Shown here: positions 1 through 6,432 of the stretch, piece by piece
Layout: each line of letters opens with the position of its first letter
Position numbering within the stretch: the stretch's first letter is position 1
Assembly (NCBI GenBank): GCA_015067665.1
Contig: SVLZ01000010.1
Span: forward strand, 1 to 41,904
DNA from: Oscillospiraceae bacterium
GTDB taxonomy: Bacteria; Bacillota; Clostridia; Oscillospirales; Oscillospiraceae
Length of the DNA: 41,904 nt
Reading direction: 5' to 3'
Program-made: the position numbers and the translations under genes
Notes under the pieces: model-generated
Databases searched by the model: none
What the model saw: only the letters and a program-made list of their open reading frames with translations
Told to the model about the DNA's origin: nothing

Positions 1-162
1 ATTTCTTACCAACGATTTAGGATGATTAAGCAGCGAAGCAAAGGTATCAAAGTATCCATACCATTCATCGGTATCTTGACTCTCGGATATGATTTTATCA
101 GCAATAGCACAAGCGTATTTATCGTCCTTTGATGTCAAATTCGTAATAAGGTTTTCGTGCAT
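1..162 (-). CDS. HEAT-like repeat protein, N-terminal fragment
   Basis: This gene is cut by the left edge of the window; 54 codons are open from an ATG at 162 down to base 1. The start is supported by a strong ribosome binding site, GGAGGTGAGG, just upstream (166-176, read on the minus strand). The visible protein begins MHENLITNLTSKDDKYACAI and continues with a helix-rich stretch (WYGYFDTFASLLNHPKSLVR). A short helix pair ending in NHPKSLVR is typical of HEAT/armadillo-like repeats, so I infer a small helical scaffold protein. The family and function are not established. Codon use looks AT-richer than in the neighbours. It could also be an unrelated helical protein. The CDS is fairly secure, the family weak. 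Confidence 0.6.
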   Translation of the reverse strand, partial: MHENLITNLTSKDDKYACAIADKIISESQDTDEWYGYFDTFASLLNHPKSLVRN

Positions 163-213
163 TAAACCTCACCTCCAAATTCAAGTTTATTTAACTGTCT
201 TACAAACAACATC

Positions 214-306
214 GTAGGGGCGCACTGTGTGCGCCCGCGGGCGACTAATAGTCGCCCCTACAACCTATTTCGATGGTGCCTCGTAGGGGACGGGTCTCCC
301 GTCCCT
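214..306. repeat. Hairpin units of family A
   Basis: Unit 214-261 starts GTAGGGGCG and ends CGCCCCTAC. Between these outer arms lie two hairpins (GCGCAC/GTGCGC and GGGCGAC/GTCGCCC). After a joint TTTCGATGGTGC, seen at several other spacers, a second short unit (283-306) has the hairpin GGGACGGG-TCT-CCCGTCCC. No gene is seen here. Confidence 0.8.
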
Positions 307-310
307 GCCC

Positions 311-440
311 GCCTCCCCTCGTAGGGGAGGTGGCAAAAATCCCTGATTTTTGACGGAGGGGTTGTCGTCCGTACGATAGGACAACCCCTCAGGCATTTGC
401 GCATTCTTCGCAAATGCCAGCTCCTCTGACAAGGGGAGCC
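311..440. repeat. Multi-hairpin palindromic element downstream of dut
   Basis: The outer arms CTCCCCTCGTAGGGGAGGTG and GCTCCTCTGACAAGGGGAG are imperfect inverted copies. Inside are three hairpins: AAAATC/GATTTT, GGGGTTGTC/GACAACCCC and GGCATTTGCG/CGCAAATGCC. It ends next to the dut stop codon, and TAG of the stop is followed by GGGGCG, so the element abuts the gene. It may act as a processing or termination structure for the dut operon (inference). Confidence 0.7.
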
Positions 441-447
441 TTCGCCC

Positions 448-885
448 CTATTTACCCGTTGAGCCGAAGCCCTGATTTGCGCGAACGGTGTCGGTCAGCT
501 CCTCGGTCTCCACATAAGCAGGCGTCAGCACAGGGGTGATGACCATCTGGGCGATCCGCTCCCCGTTTGCGATCGTCTGAGGCTCACTTCCGTGGTTATG
601 CAGCACCACAATGATCTCGCCCCGATAGTCGCTGTCCACCACGCCAACCTTATTGGCAGGGGCAAGACCCCGCTTGCAGGCAAGCCCGCTGCGGGCATAA
701 ATGAGACCTGCGCAATGCGCCGGTACCTCCATCGCAATGCCCGTTGGCACAAACACCGTCTCACCGGGAGCAATGGTAATTTCCTGCTCTAAGCAGGCAT
801 ATAGATCCGCACCGGCGGCATAGGGTGTACCGTATGTAGGAAGGGTCGCGCCCTCCCGCAATTTCTTTACACGAATTTCGCTCAT
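448..885 (-). CDS. dut: dUTP diphosphatase
   Basis: Trimeric dUTPase (145 residues, the usual length) that hydrolyses dUTP to dUMP and PPi, keeping uracil out of DNA and supplying dUMP for thymidylate synthesis. All five family motifs are visible: AGADLYA (24-30), ARSGLA (64-69), GVVDSDYRGE (81-90, with the catalytic Asp), GERIAQM (108-114) and the C-terminal GFGSTGK (139-145) that closes over the active site. The ATG at 885 follows a GAGGAAAG ribosome binding site. The gene is last in a three-gene minus-strand operon, 10 bp after the hydrolase stop. Its stop codon abuts the multi-hairpin repeat at 311-440. The function is secure. Confidence 0.96.
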   Translation of the reverse strand: MSEIRVKKLREGATLPTYGTPYAAGADLYACLEQEITIAPGETVFVPTGIAMEVPAHCAGLIYARSGLACKRGLAPANKVGVVDSDYRGEIIVVLHNHGSEPQTIANGERIAQMVITPVLTPAYVETEELTDTVRANQGFGSTGK

Positions 886-895
886 ATCTCTTTCC

Positions 896-1834
896 TCAAA
901 TATCTTTATTCATATATTTCCGCAAAAAGTCCATGACCCGCTTCCGATAGCCGGGCGTATCGAACAAGTAACTAATGGCGTGCCCCGCCTCCTCCACAAG
1001 GAACAGCTCCTTTTCGGAGGTACAGGCTGCATAAGCCTCCTCAGTCATCCGGCAGGGGACAAAATCATCCTCTTTTCCGTGGATGAGCAGCACCGGCAAG
1101 CGGCTATTTTGGAGGCTTTTTCGGGTATCGCGCTCGTATAGACTAAAGCCTGCCAGCACCCTTGCAAAGAGATCTGCTGCCCATAAAAACGGCCCTGCGC
1201 CAAAATGCACCGTATCCCGGAATACCTTCCCGATGATCTCCTTGGGGGAAGTAAAGCCACAGTCGGCAATAATACCCTTTACGTTTTGGGGCAATGCCCG
1301 GTCTGCCAGATAAAGCACCGTGGACGCGCCCATAGAAAGACCGCTGAGGATCACCGGATGACTGCCAAAGCGTTCATTATGGAACTGCACCCATTTTTGC
1401 ATATCCCGGCTTTCCAGCACACCGAAGGTGATGTATTTTCCCTCGCTGTGTCCGTGACAGCGCTGATCGATCAGCAGTAGATTCACACCCAGGTTATGGT
1501 ACAGCTCCAGAATCATCCCGAAATCCAGTAGCTTTGTACTGCGATAACCGTGGGCGAGGATCACCGTGCCCTTGGGGTCATCTGCCGGGATCCAATGGGC
1601 GTGGAGCTTAAGGCCGTCCCTGCTTTCCGTCCACACATCCACCACCGTGTGGCTGTCCAGCCATTTTTTCGCCGCCTGAATGTGTCCGGTAAACTTTTCA
1701 TAAGTGGTATTCTGAAGCGCAATCTCGTCCAGCCAATCCGGCTCTGCCATTTTTTTGCAGGCTGTACGGAAGGTGTACCCGCCAACCGCCAAAAGAAGCG
1801 CGACCACAGCCACAGAAGACCACAAAAGCCACAT
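896..1834 (-). CDS. Membrane-anchored alpha/beta hydrolase
   Basis: Serine hydrolase of the alpha/beta fold, 312 residues. An N-terminal hydrophobic helix (residues 2-22) should anchor it in the membrane with the enzyme domain outside or on the membrane face. Visible parts are the oxyanion-hole motif HGYRS (95-99), the nucleophile elbow GLSMG with Ser167, an Asp pair in HGKEDD (256-257) and the catalytic His in EAGH (285). The layout resembles the YqkD/S33-type esterases or peptidases of Bacilli and Clostridia; the substrate is unknown. The ATG at 1834 lies 3 bp after the PAP2 gene stop, and its ribosome binding site (AAGGGG) is inside that gene's last codons, so the two are translationally linked. 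Confidence 0.88.
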   Translation of the reverse strand: MWLLWSSVAVVALLLAVGGYTFRTACKKMAEPDWLDEIALQNTTYEKFTGHIQAAKKWLDSHTVVDVWTESRDGLKLHAHWIPADDPKGTVILAHGYRSTKLLDFGMILELYHNLGVNLLLIDQRCHGHSEGKYITFGVLESRDMQKWVQFHNERFGSHPVILSGLSMGASTVLYLADRALPQNVKGIIADCGFTSPKEIIGKVFRDTVHFGAGPFLWAADLFARVLAGFSLYERDTRKSLQNSRLPVLLIHGKEDDFVPCRMTEEAYAACTSEKELFLVEEAGHAISYLFDTPGYRKRVMDFLRKYMNKDI

Positions 1835-1837
1835 ACT

Positions 1838-2749
1838 CTACCCCTTATTTCCCAATCTCTTAAAGAACTTAAAAGACAGCGGCCAAAGGATTCCGGCAAC
1901 TATTACAATAAGAAAATACCGCACAGCCGAGCCGATCTCCGCGCCCACCAATGCATTAATGGGGGCTTTGAGTCCGCTCTTGACTGCAAGCACAAGCCCA
2001 AAGCCGATAGCGACCTTCAGTACTTGTGCCCACCACACTGCCTTTACGGCAAAGTGTAACCAATTTTCGTCCACGATATACACGATGGCAAAGCCAATAA
2101 TGGCGCCTAAAAATTTATAGGCATTGCTGACAGCGGACTGATAATTGTGGGCATCGATGTCTGCCGGGAAGGGGAAATATTCCACATATGCCCAAAATGC
2201 CACCGCGCAAATAATCATTACGCTAAGGATCAAAGGCATCCATTTGTCACCCTTTGCCTCTGTAATGGGCTTCAAAAAGTAGATAAGCAGCACCGCAATG
2301 GCCGCCGCCACCGTCACATCCAGCGGTGTATGGACACCGATATACATTCTGGAAATGGGCACAAGAATACAAATTGCCACGCACAGGTATCTTACGAGCT
2401 TATTTTTCGTGGTGTAGGCAATGCTGCCAAAGGTTCCCACCGCCGTCTGTGTATGGCCGCTGGGGAAGCTATAGCCGGCTGCCGCCTCCCGCGCCTGCTC
2501 CAATATGGTAAAATTCTTATCCTGCACCCACGGTCTTGGAATACGAAAGAAAAGCTTCAAAAACTGGTTGCTGATCAGTCCCAAAAACCCGACTGCCAGC
2601 AAATAGTAGCTTCTGCGCTTATCCGCGCACCAAAGGATGGTCAGCGCTGCCACCAAAAACAGCGTTTCCTCGCCGAATTTTGTGATCAGCAGCATAAATT
2701 CATTGAGGATCGGAACGCGGATGCCCTCCAAAAAGTATAGTAGTTCCAT
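1838..2749 (-). CDS. PAP2-family membrane phosphatase
   Basis: Polytopic membrane protein of the type 2 phosphatidic acid phosphatase/undecaprenyl-PP phosphatase superfamily (303 residues). The three active-site motifs are present: KLFFRIPRP, FPSGHTQTA and SRMYIGVHTPLD, which carry the phosphate-binding Lys/Arg, His and Arg-His-Asp residues. The likely role is dephosphorylation of a lipid or isoprenoid phosphate at the outer membrane face; the true substrate cannot be told. An extra C-terminal block of about 120 residues with further membrane helices follows the PAP2 core. I chose the ATG at 2749 because GGAGGT lies 6 bp upstream; an in-frame ATG at 2755 directly abuts that site and is less likely. 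First gene of the PAP2-hydrolase-dut operon. Confidence 0.88.
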   Translation of the reverse strand: MELLYFLEGIRVPILNEFMLLITKFGEETLFLVAALTILWCADKRRSYYLLAVGFLGLISNQFLKLFFRIPRPWVQDKNFTILEQAREAAAGYSFPSGHTQTAVGTFGSIAYTTKNKLVRYLCVAICILVPISRMYIGVHTPLDVTVAAAIAVLLIYFLKPITEAKGDKWMPLILSVMIICAVAFWAYVEYFPFPADIDAHNYQSAVSNAYKFLGAIIGFAIVYIVDENWLHFAVKAVWWAQVLKVAIGFGLVLAVKSGLKAPINALVGAEIGSAVRYFLIVIVAGILWPLSFKFFKRLGNKG

Positions 2750-2773
2750 AGCCATACCTCCTATTTTTCCTTT

Positions 2774-2802
2774 ATTATACACAGAATTTACAAAATTGTA
2801 AA
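2774..2802 (-). promoter_or_regulatory. SigA-type promoter of the PAP2-hydrolase-dut operon
   Basis: On the minus strand TTTACA (2802-2797) and a perfect TATAAT (2779-2774) are separated by 17 bp, about 25 bp upstream of the start codon. Confidence 0.8.
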
Positions 2803-2822
2803 GTTCTTCCCTTGCCCCTCTC

Positions 2823-2850
2823 TTGCAAAATCCGGCAAATCGGGTATAAT
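2823..2850 (+). promoter_or_regulatory. SigA-type promoter of the zinc metallopeptidase gene
   Basis: TTGCAA (2823-2828), a 16-bp spacer and TATAAT (2845-2850). It is divergent from the PAP2 operon promoter and only about 20 bp away from it. Confidence 0.75.
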
Positions 2851-2878
2851 AGAGGCAATCAAAGAAAGGAGAAATACT

Positions 2879-3601
2879 ATGCCTTTTATGTACTATTACG
2901 GAATCGACTGGACATATCTTGTTTTGGTCCTTCCTTGTGTCATCTTTGCCTTTGTGGCAAGCGCCCGTGTCAATTCCACATTTAACCGGTATTCCCACCA
3001 GATGTCCTCCCGCCATATTACCGGTGCGGAGGCCGCCCGGCAGGTACTGCTGAAAAACGGTGTTACCGATGTCCGCATCGAACGGGTCTCCGGCAACCTG
3101 ACGGACCACTATGACCCCAAAGCCAATGTGATCCGCCTTTCCGACAGCGTGTATAGCTCTACCTCCACCGCTGCCATCGGTGTTGCCTGCCACGAAGCCG
3201 GTCACGCTGCCCAGTATGCCCATCACTATGCCCCCATCCACCTGCGGGCCGCCATTATCCCGGTGACAAACATCGGTTCTATGCTGGCAATGCCCCTGAT
3301 CCTCATCGGTCTGCTCTTTACCTCCGAGGCAGCCACCTCCTCCGGCTTTGTTTATGCCGGTATCGCCTGCTTTGGTCTTTCTACGGTGTTCCAGCTCATT
3401 ACCCTGCCGGTAGAGTTTAATGCCAGCCGTCGGGCAATGGCCGCCATCAAGGATGGCAACCTCCTGACTCCTGAAGAACAAACCGGCGCAAGACGGACCC
3501 TGACTGCAGCCGCGATGACCTATGTAGCCGCCCTTGCGGTCTCCCTTGCCCAGCTTCTTCGTCTTGTCCTCCTCTTCGGCGGCAGAAGAAGAAACGACTG
3601 A
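2879..3601 (+). CDS. Membrane zinc metallopeptidase, YugP family
   Basis: Membrane-embedded neutral zinc metallopeptidase (240 residues, normal length for the YugP/Zn_peptidase_2 family). An N-terminal membrane helix (about 10-28) is followed by the zinc-binding motif HEAGH (105-109) within CHEAGHAAQY, two central membrane helices (about 128-170), a Glu in LPVEFNASRRA that fits the third zinc ligand, and a C-terminal membrane helix ending in basic residues. Substrates of this family are unknown to me. The ATG at 2879 has AAGGAG 7 bp upstream. It appears monocistronic, with its own promoter at 2823-2850. The stop codon is followed at once by a heptamer array. Confidence 0.88.
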   Translation: MPFMYYYGIDWTYLVLVLPCVIFAFVASARVNSTFNRYSHQMSSRHITGAEAARQVLLKNGVTDVRIERVSGNLTDHYDPKANVIRLSDSVYSSTSTAAIGVACHEAGHAAQYAHHYAPIHLRAAIIPVTNIGSMLAMPLILIGLLFTSEAATSSGFVYAGIACFGLSTVFQLITLPVEFNASRRAMAAIKDGNLLTPEEQTGARRTLTAAAMTYVAALAVSLAQLLRLVLLFGGRRRND

Positions 3602-3784
3602 AACAATTGAGAATTGACAGTTGACAATTATGGTATCGCTCCGCGATAAATTTGTAGGGGCATATCATCCGCAACCCCTCAAAAAAACATCGTAGGGGAG
3701 GCGTTCCGCCTCCCGCGGGACGGGAGACCCGCCCCCTACAGCACTATCGATTATGATCGTAGGGGTCGATGCCCACATCGACCC
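3602..3784. repeat. Repeat mosaic between the metallopeptidase and abrB-like genes
   Basis: In order: a heptamer array (AATTGAG, AATTGAC, AGTTGAC, AATTATG; 3605-3633), a small palindrome of the type TATCGCT-CCGCGATA, a family A unit at 3692-3739 (outer arms GTAGGGG/CCCCTAC with two internal hairpins) and a single hairpin GGGTCGATG/CATCGACCC at 3759-3784. No gene is seen. Confidence 0.8.
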
Positions 3785-3819
3785 GAAAAAAACCATTGTA
3801 TCTAATTCCGCTTCCGGTA

Positions 3820-3848
3820 TTGACAACCGGGGCGGTTTTTATTATACT
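3820..3848 (+). promoter_or_regulatory. SigA-type promoter of the abrB-like/ynbB operon
   Basis: Perfect TTGACA (3820-3825), a 17-bp spacer and TATACT (3843-3848), about 45 bp before the start codon. Confidence 0.82.
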
Positions 3849-3894
3849 AACCCTTGTGTGAAAAGTATGAAAAGTAGGAATTGGAGGCGATGCT

Positions 3895-4137
3895 ATGGCC
3901 GGTGGCAAACACATATACGGCAAAGGAAGATCCCGACGGGTGTTCGGCACTGCCAAGGTTGGCGACCGTGGACAGATCGTGATCCCCAAGGAAGCCCGTG
4001 AGCTATTTAAGATCCGTCCGGGAGACACACTGCTCATTTTAGGCGAGGAGGAAACGGGACTGATCGTTTCCCGACCTGAGGTGCTGAGCGACATTGCAAA
4101 CCGTATGTTCGATTCGATGAAGACAGAGGAGAAATAA
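3895..4137 (+). CDS. AbrB/SpoVT-type DNA-binding protein
   Basis: Small swapped-hairpin transcription factor (80 residues). The AbrB core is clear: VGDRGQIVIPKEARELFKI (about 22-40) followed by RPGDTLLILGEEETGLIVSR, the strand-helix-strand pattern that dimerises and binds DNA. The N-terminus is short and basic (GGKHIYGKGRSRR) and the C-terminus is a short helix. The ATG at 3895 has GGAGG about 8 bp upstream. The next gene starts 3 bp after the stop and takes its ribosome binding site from the end of this gene, so the two form an operon and this protein may control the PLP enzyme or itself (inference). A MazE-type antitoxin is less likely, because no toxin gene follows. Confidence 0.85.
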   Translation: MAGGKHIYGKGRSRRVFGTAKVGDRGQIVIPKEARELFKIRPGDTLLILGEEETGLIVSRPEVLSDIANRMFDSMKTEEK

Positions 4138-4139
4138 CC

Positions 4140-5423
4140 GTGGAACAGTTTTTAGAAATGTATAAAGACCTGGGTGTAAGCCGCCAGGTCTATGAATATG
4201 GCGAAAAGACCCTGAAAAGCTTAGAGGCGCGCTTCGCCAATATCGATAAGATCGCAGAATATAACCAAGGCAAGGTCATTGGGGCGATGCAAAAAAACCG
4301 TATCTCTGCCGCCTGCTTTGCCGGCACTACCGGCTACGGCTACGACGATATGGGTCGGGATAACTTGGAGCGGGTCTATGCCGACGTATTCCACACGGAA
4401 GCTGCCCTTGTCCGCCCCCAGATCACCTGCGGCACCCACGCGCTGACCGTTGCGCTGTCTGCCAACCTGCTGCCCGGTGACGAGCTGCTCTCCCCGGTCG
4501 GTCTTCCCTACGATACCCTGCAGGAGGTCATCGGCATCCGGGAAAGCCCTTGCTCCCTCAAGGAGTACGGTGTCTCCTACCGGCAGGTCGATCTGCTGCC
4601 CGACGACACCTTTGACTATGACGGCATCCGCGCTGCTATGAACGAAAAAACCAAGCTTGTTACCATCCAGCGCTCCAAGGGCTATGCCACCCGCCCCACC
4701 TTTTCTGTGAAACAGATCGGTGCGCTGATCGCCTTTGTAAAAAGCATCAAGCCGGATGTGCTTGTGATGGTGGATAACTGCTACGGTGAATTTGTGGAAA
4801 CCATAGAGCCCTCCGATGTGGGCGCAGATATGGTGGTGGGTTCTCTTATCAAAAATCCCGGCGGCGGTCTTGCCCCCATTGGCGGCTATATCTGCGGCAC
4901 AAAGAAATGTGTAGACCGTTGCGCTTACCGTCTCACTGCCCCCGGACTTGGTCAGGAGGTCGGCGCAAACTTAGGTCTTATGACCTCCCTGTATCAAGGC
5001 TTCTTCCTTGCGCCTACCGTCGTTGCAGGCGCAGAAAAGGGCGCGATCTTCGCCGCCAACCTCTATGAGCCTCTGGGCTTTCGGTGCGTCCCCAACGCCA
5101 CCGAAAGCCGCCACGACATCATTCAGGCGGTAGAGCTGGGCAGCGAGAAAGCAATGATCGCCTTTTGCGCCGGTATTCAGGGCGCAGCGCCCGTAGATGC
5201 CTTTGCCACACCGCTGCCTTGGGATATGCCCGGCTATAACGATAAGGTCATTATGGCAGCCGGTGCATTTATTCAGGGCTCGTCCATCGAGCTGTCTGCC
5301 GACGGTCCGATCCGTCCTCCCTATGCCGTTTATTTTCAGGGCGGACTGACTTGGTGCCACGCGAAACTGGGCATTCTCAAAAGCCTGCAGGAAATGGTCA
5401 ATGCAGGTCTTGTGGCGCTATAA
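4140..5423 (+). CDS. ynbB: Methionine gamma-lyase family PLP enzyme (YnbB-like)
   Basis: Fold-type I PLP enzyme of the 'aluminium resistance/methionine gamma-lyase' family (427 residues, normal length). The PLP lysine is Lys238 in GSLIKNPGGG; the ring-contacting Asp is in VDNCYGEF (Asp212); the cofactor phosphate region is CGTHALTVAL (97-106). The family's physiological reaction is uncertain; a C-S lyase on a sulfur amino acid is the usual guess. The start codon is GTG at 4140, chosen because GAGGAG (4126-4131), inside the last codons of the abrB-like gene, sits 8 bp upstream. The DMT transporter follows 20 bp downstream and may move its substrate or product. Confidence 0.85.
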   Translation: MEQFLEMYKDLGVSRQVYEYGEKTLKSLEARFANIDKIAEYNQGKVIGAMQKNRISAACFAGTTGYGYDDMGRDNLERVYADVFHTEAALVRPQITCGTHALTVALSANLLPGDELLSPVGLPYDTLQEVIGIRESPCSLKEYGVSYRQVDLLPDDTFDYDGIRAAMNEKTKLVTIQRSKGYATRPTFSVKQIGALIAFVKSIKPDVLVMVDNCYGEFVETIEPSDVGADMVVGSLIKNPGGGLAPIGGYICGTKKCVDRCAYRLTAPGLGQEVGANLGLMTSLYQGFFLAPTVVAGAEKGAIFAANLYEPLGFRCVPNATESRHDIIQAVELGSEKAMIAFCAGIQGAAPVDAFATPLPWDMPGYNDKVIMAAGAFIQGSSIELSADGPIRPPYAVYFQGGLTWCHAKLGILKSLQEMVNAGLVAL

Positions 5424-5443
5424 AACAGAAAAGAGGCAAAAAT

Positions 5444-6370
5444 ATGAGCTGGTTATTCTTTTCCATTGGAACCGCCCTTTTATGGGGCACCGCAGAGCTT
5501 TTCTATAAAAAAGGCGCTCTGCCAAACGAAAAATATTCCCATCTGAAGATCTGCGTATGGGTCGGTGTCGTGATGGGTCTGCATGCCATCTTCACCCTGC
5601 TGACCCAAGATATTCATTACAATCCTATGAATATCCTTCACTACCTCCCCGTCTCCCTGTTTTACATCATCTCTATGGCATTTTCCTATTTTGGAATGCG
5701 GTTTTTGGAGGAATCCATCTCCGACCCCATTGAAAATACAGCCGGTGTGATCTGCGCGCTGCTGTTTGCCATCTTCCTGCAGGAAGAGATCGCACCGCTG
5801 ACCTGGGTCGCCATCGGTGTGATCACCGTCGGTGTGCTGGGCGTCAGCTTCCTTGAGAACCACGGTGAGACCACAAGAAAAAAGAAGCTGGGCAAAACAT
5901 TAGCCATCGTTGCCTTCTGTATGCCCTTTGTGTATGCCTTTTTGGATGCCTTCGGCACCTTTATGGATGATGCCTTCTTCCTCGTTGAGGACGTTGCCGG
6001 CTCTCCCCTTGTGGATGTGACCGAGGAAACCATCGAAGCCGTGGCAAATACCAGCTATGAGCTGACCTTTGCTCTGTTTGCGTTGGGTCTTTTCATCTTT
6101 ATGAAGGCAAAGAAAGTGGAATTCGGACCGATCCCCCAGCATAAGGACAAGATCCTTGCTGCCGTATTTGAAACTGCCGGTCAGTTTACTTACGTGTATG
6201 CCCTCGGCGGTGTGGATGCCATTGCCGCCCCCATCCTATCCTCTGTATGCGTTGTTTCCCTGCTGCTTTCCCGGATCTTCCTGAAGGAAAAGCTCTCTTG
6301 GAAGACCTACGTATTTGTCGGTGTGGTCATCATCGGCATTCTGCTGATGGCAGTCAGCGAGGAGCTGTAA
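5444..6370 (+). CDS. EamA/DMT-family transporter
   Basis: Drug/metabolite superfamily permease of 308 residues with about ten hydrophobic segments in two EamA-like halves. The first half starts MSWLFFSIGTALLWGTAELF and the second ends in ILLMAVSEEL. Between the halves lies an acidic loop (DDAFFLVEDVAGSPLVDVTE), which is unusual for the family and probably extracytoplasmic. Likely role: export or exchange of a small metabolite; the substrate is unknown. The ATG at 5444 is preferred over in-frame upstream codons because those overlap the ynbB coding region and GAGG lies just upstream. It is last in the operon that starts at the abrB-like gene, and a strong terminator follows at 6381-6413. Confidence 0.85.
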   Translation: MSWLFFSIGTALLWGTAELFYKKGALPNEKYSHLKICVWVGVVMGLHAIFTLLTQDIHYNPMNILHYLPVSLFYIISMAFSYFGMRFLEESISDPIENTAGVICALLFAIFLQEEIAPLTWVAIGVITVGVLGVSFLENHGETTRKKKLGKTLAIVAFCMPFVYAFLDAFGTFMDDAFFLVEDVAGSPLVDVTEETIEAVANTSYELTFALFALGLFIFMKAKKVEFGPIPQHKDKILAAVFETAGQFTYVYALGGVDAIAAPILSSVCVVSLLLSRIFLKEKLSWKTYVFVGVVIIGILLMAVSEEL

Positions 6371-6380
6371 AAAGTACATA

Positions 6381-6413
6381 AAAAGCCCGCCAAGGTTTCC
6401 TTGGCGGGCTTTT
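6381..6413. terminator. Bidirectional intrinsic terminator
   Basis: A perfect 15-bp stem (AAAAGCCCGCCAAGG, loop TTT, and its complement) ends in T runs on both strands. It serves the DMT transporter (plus) and the convergent secreted-protein gene (minus). Confidence 0.95.
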
Positions 6414-6432
6414 CGGTCAATCGATCATCCAC

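Noticed and set aside
2755..3481. Long minus-strand open frame upstream of the PAP2 gene
   Set aside because: It is antisense to the metallopeptidase gene, lacks a ribosome binding site and has no domain; the PAP2 start at 2749 has GGAGGT.
3895..4137. MazE-type antitoxin of a toxin-antitoxin pair
   Set aside because: The following gene is a 427-residue PLP enzyme, not a toxin; the AbrB-like factor is more likely a regulator.
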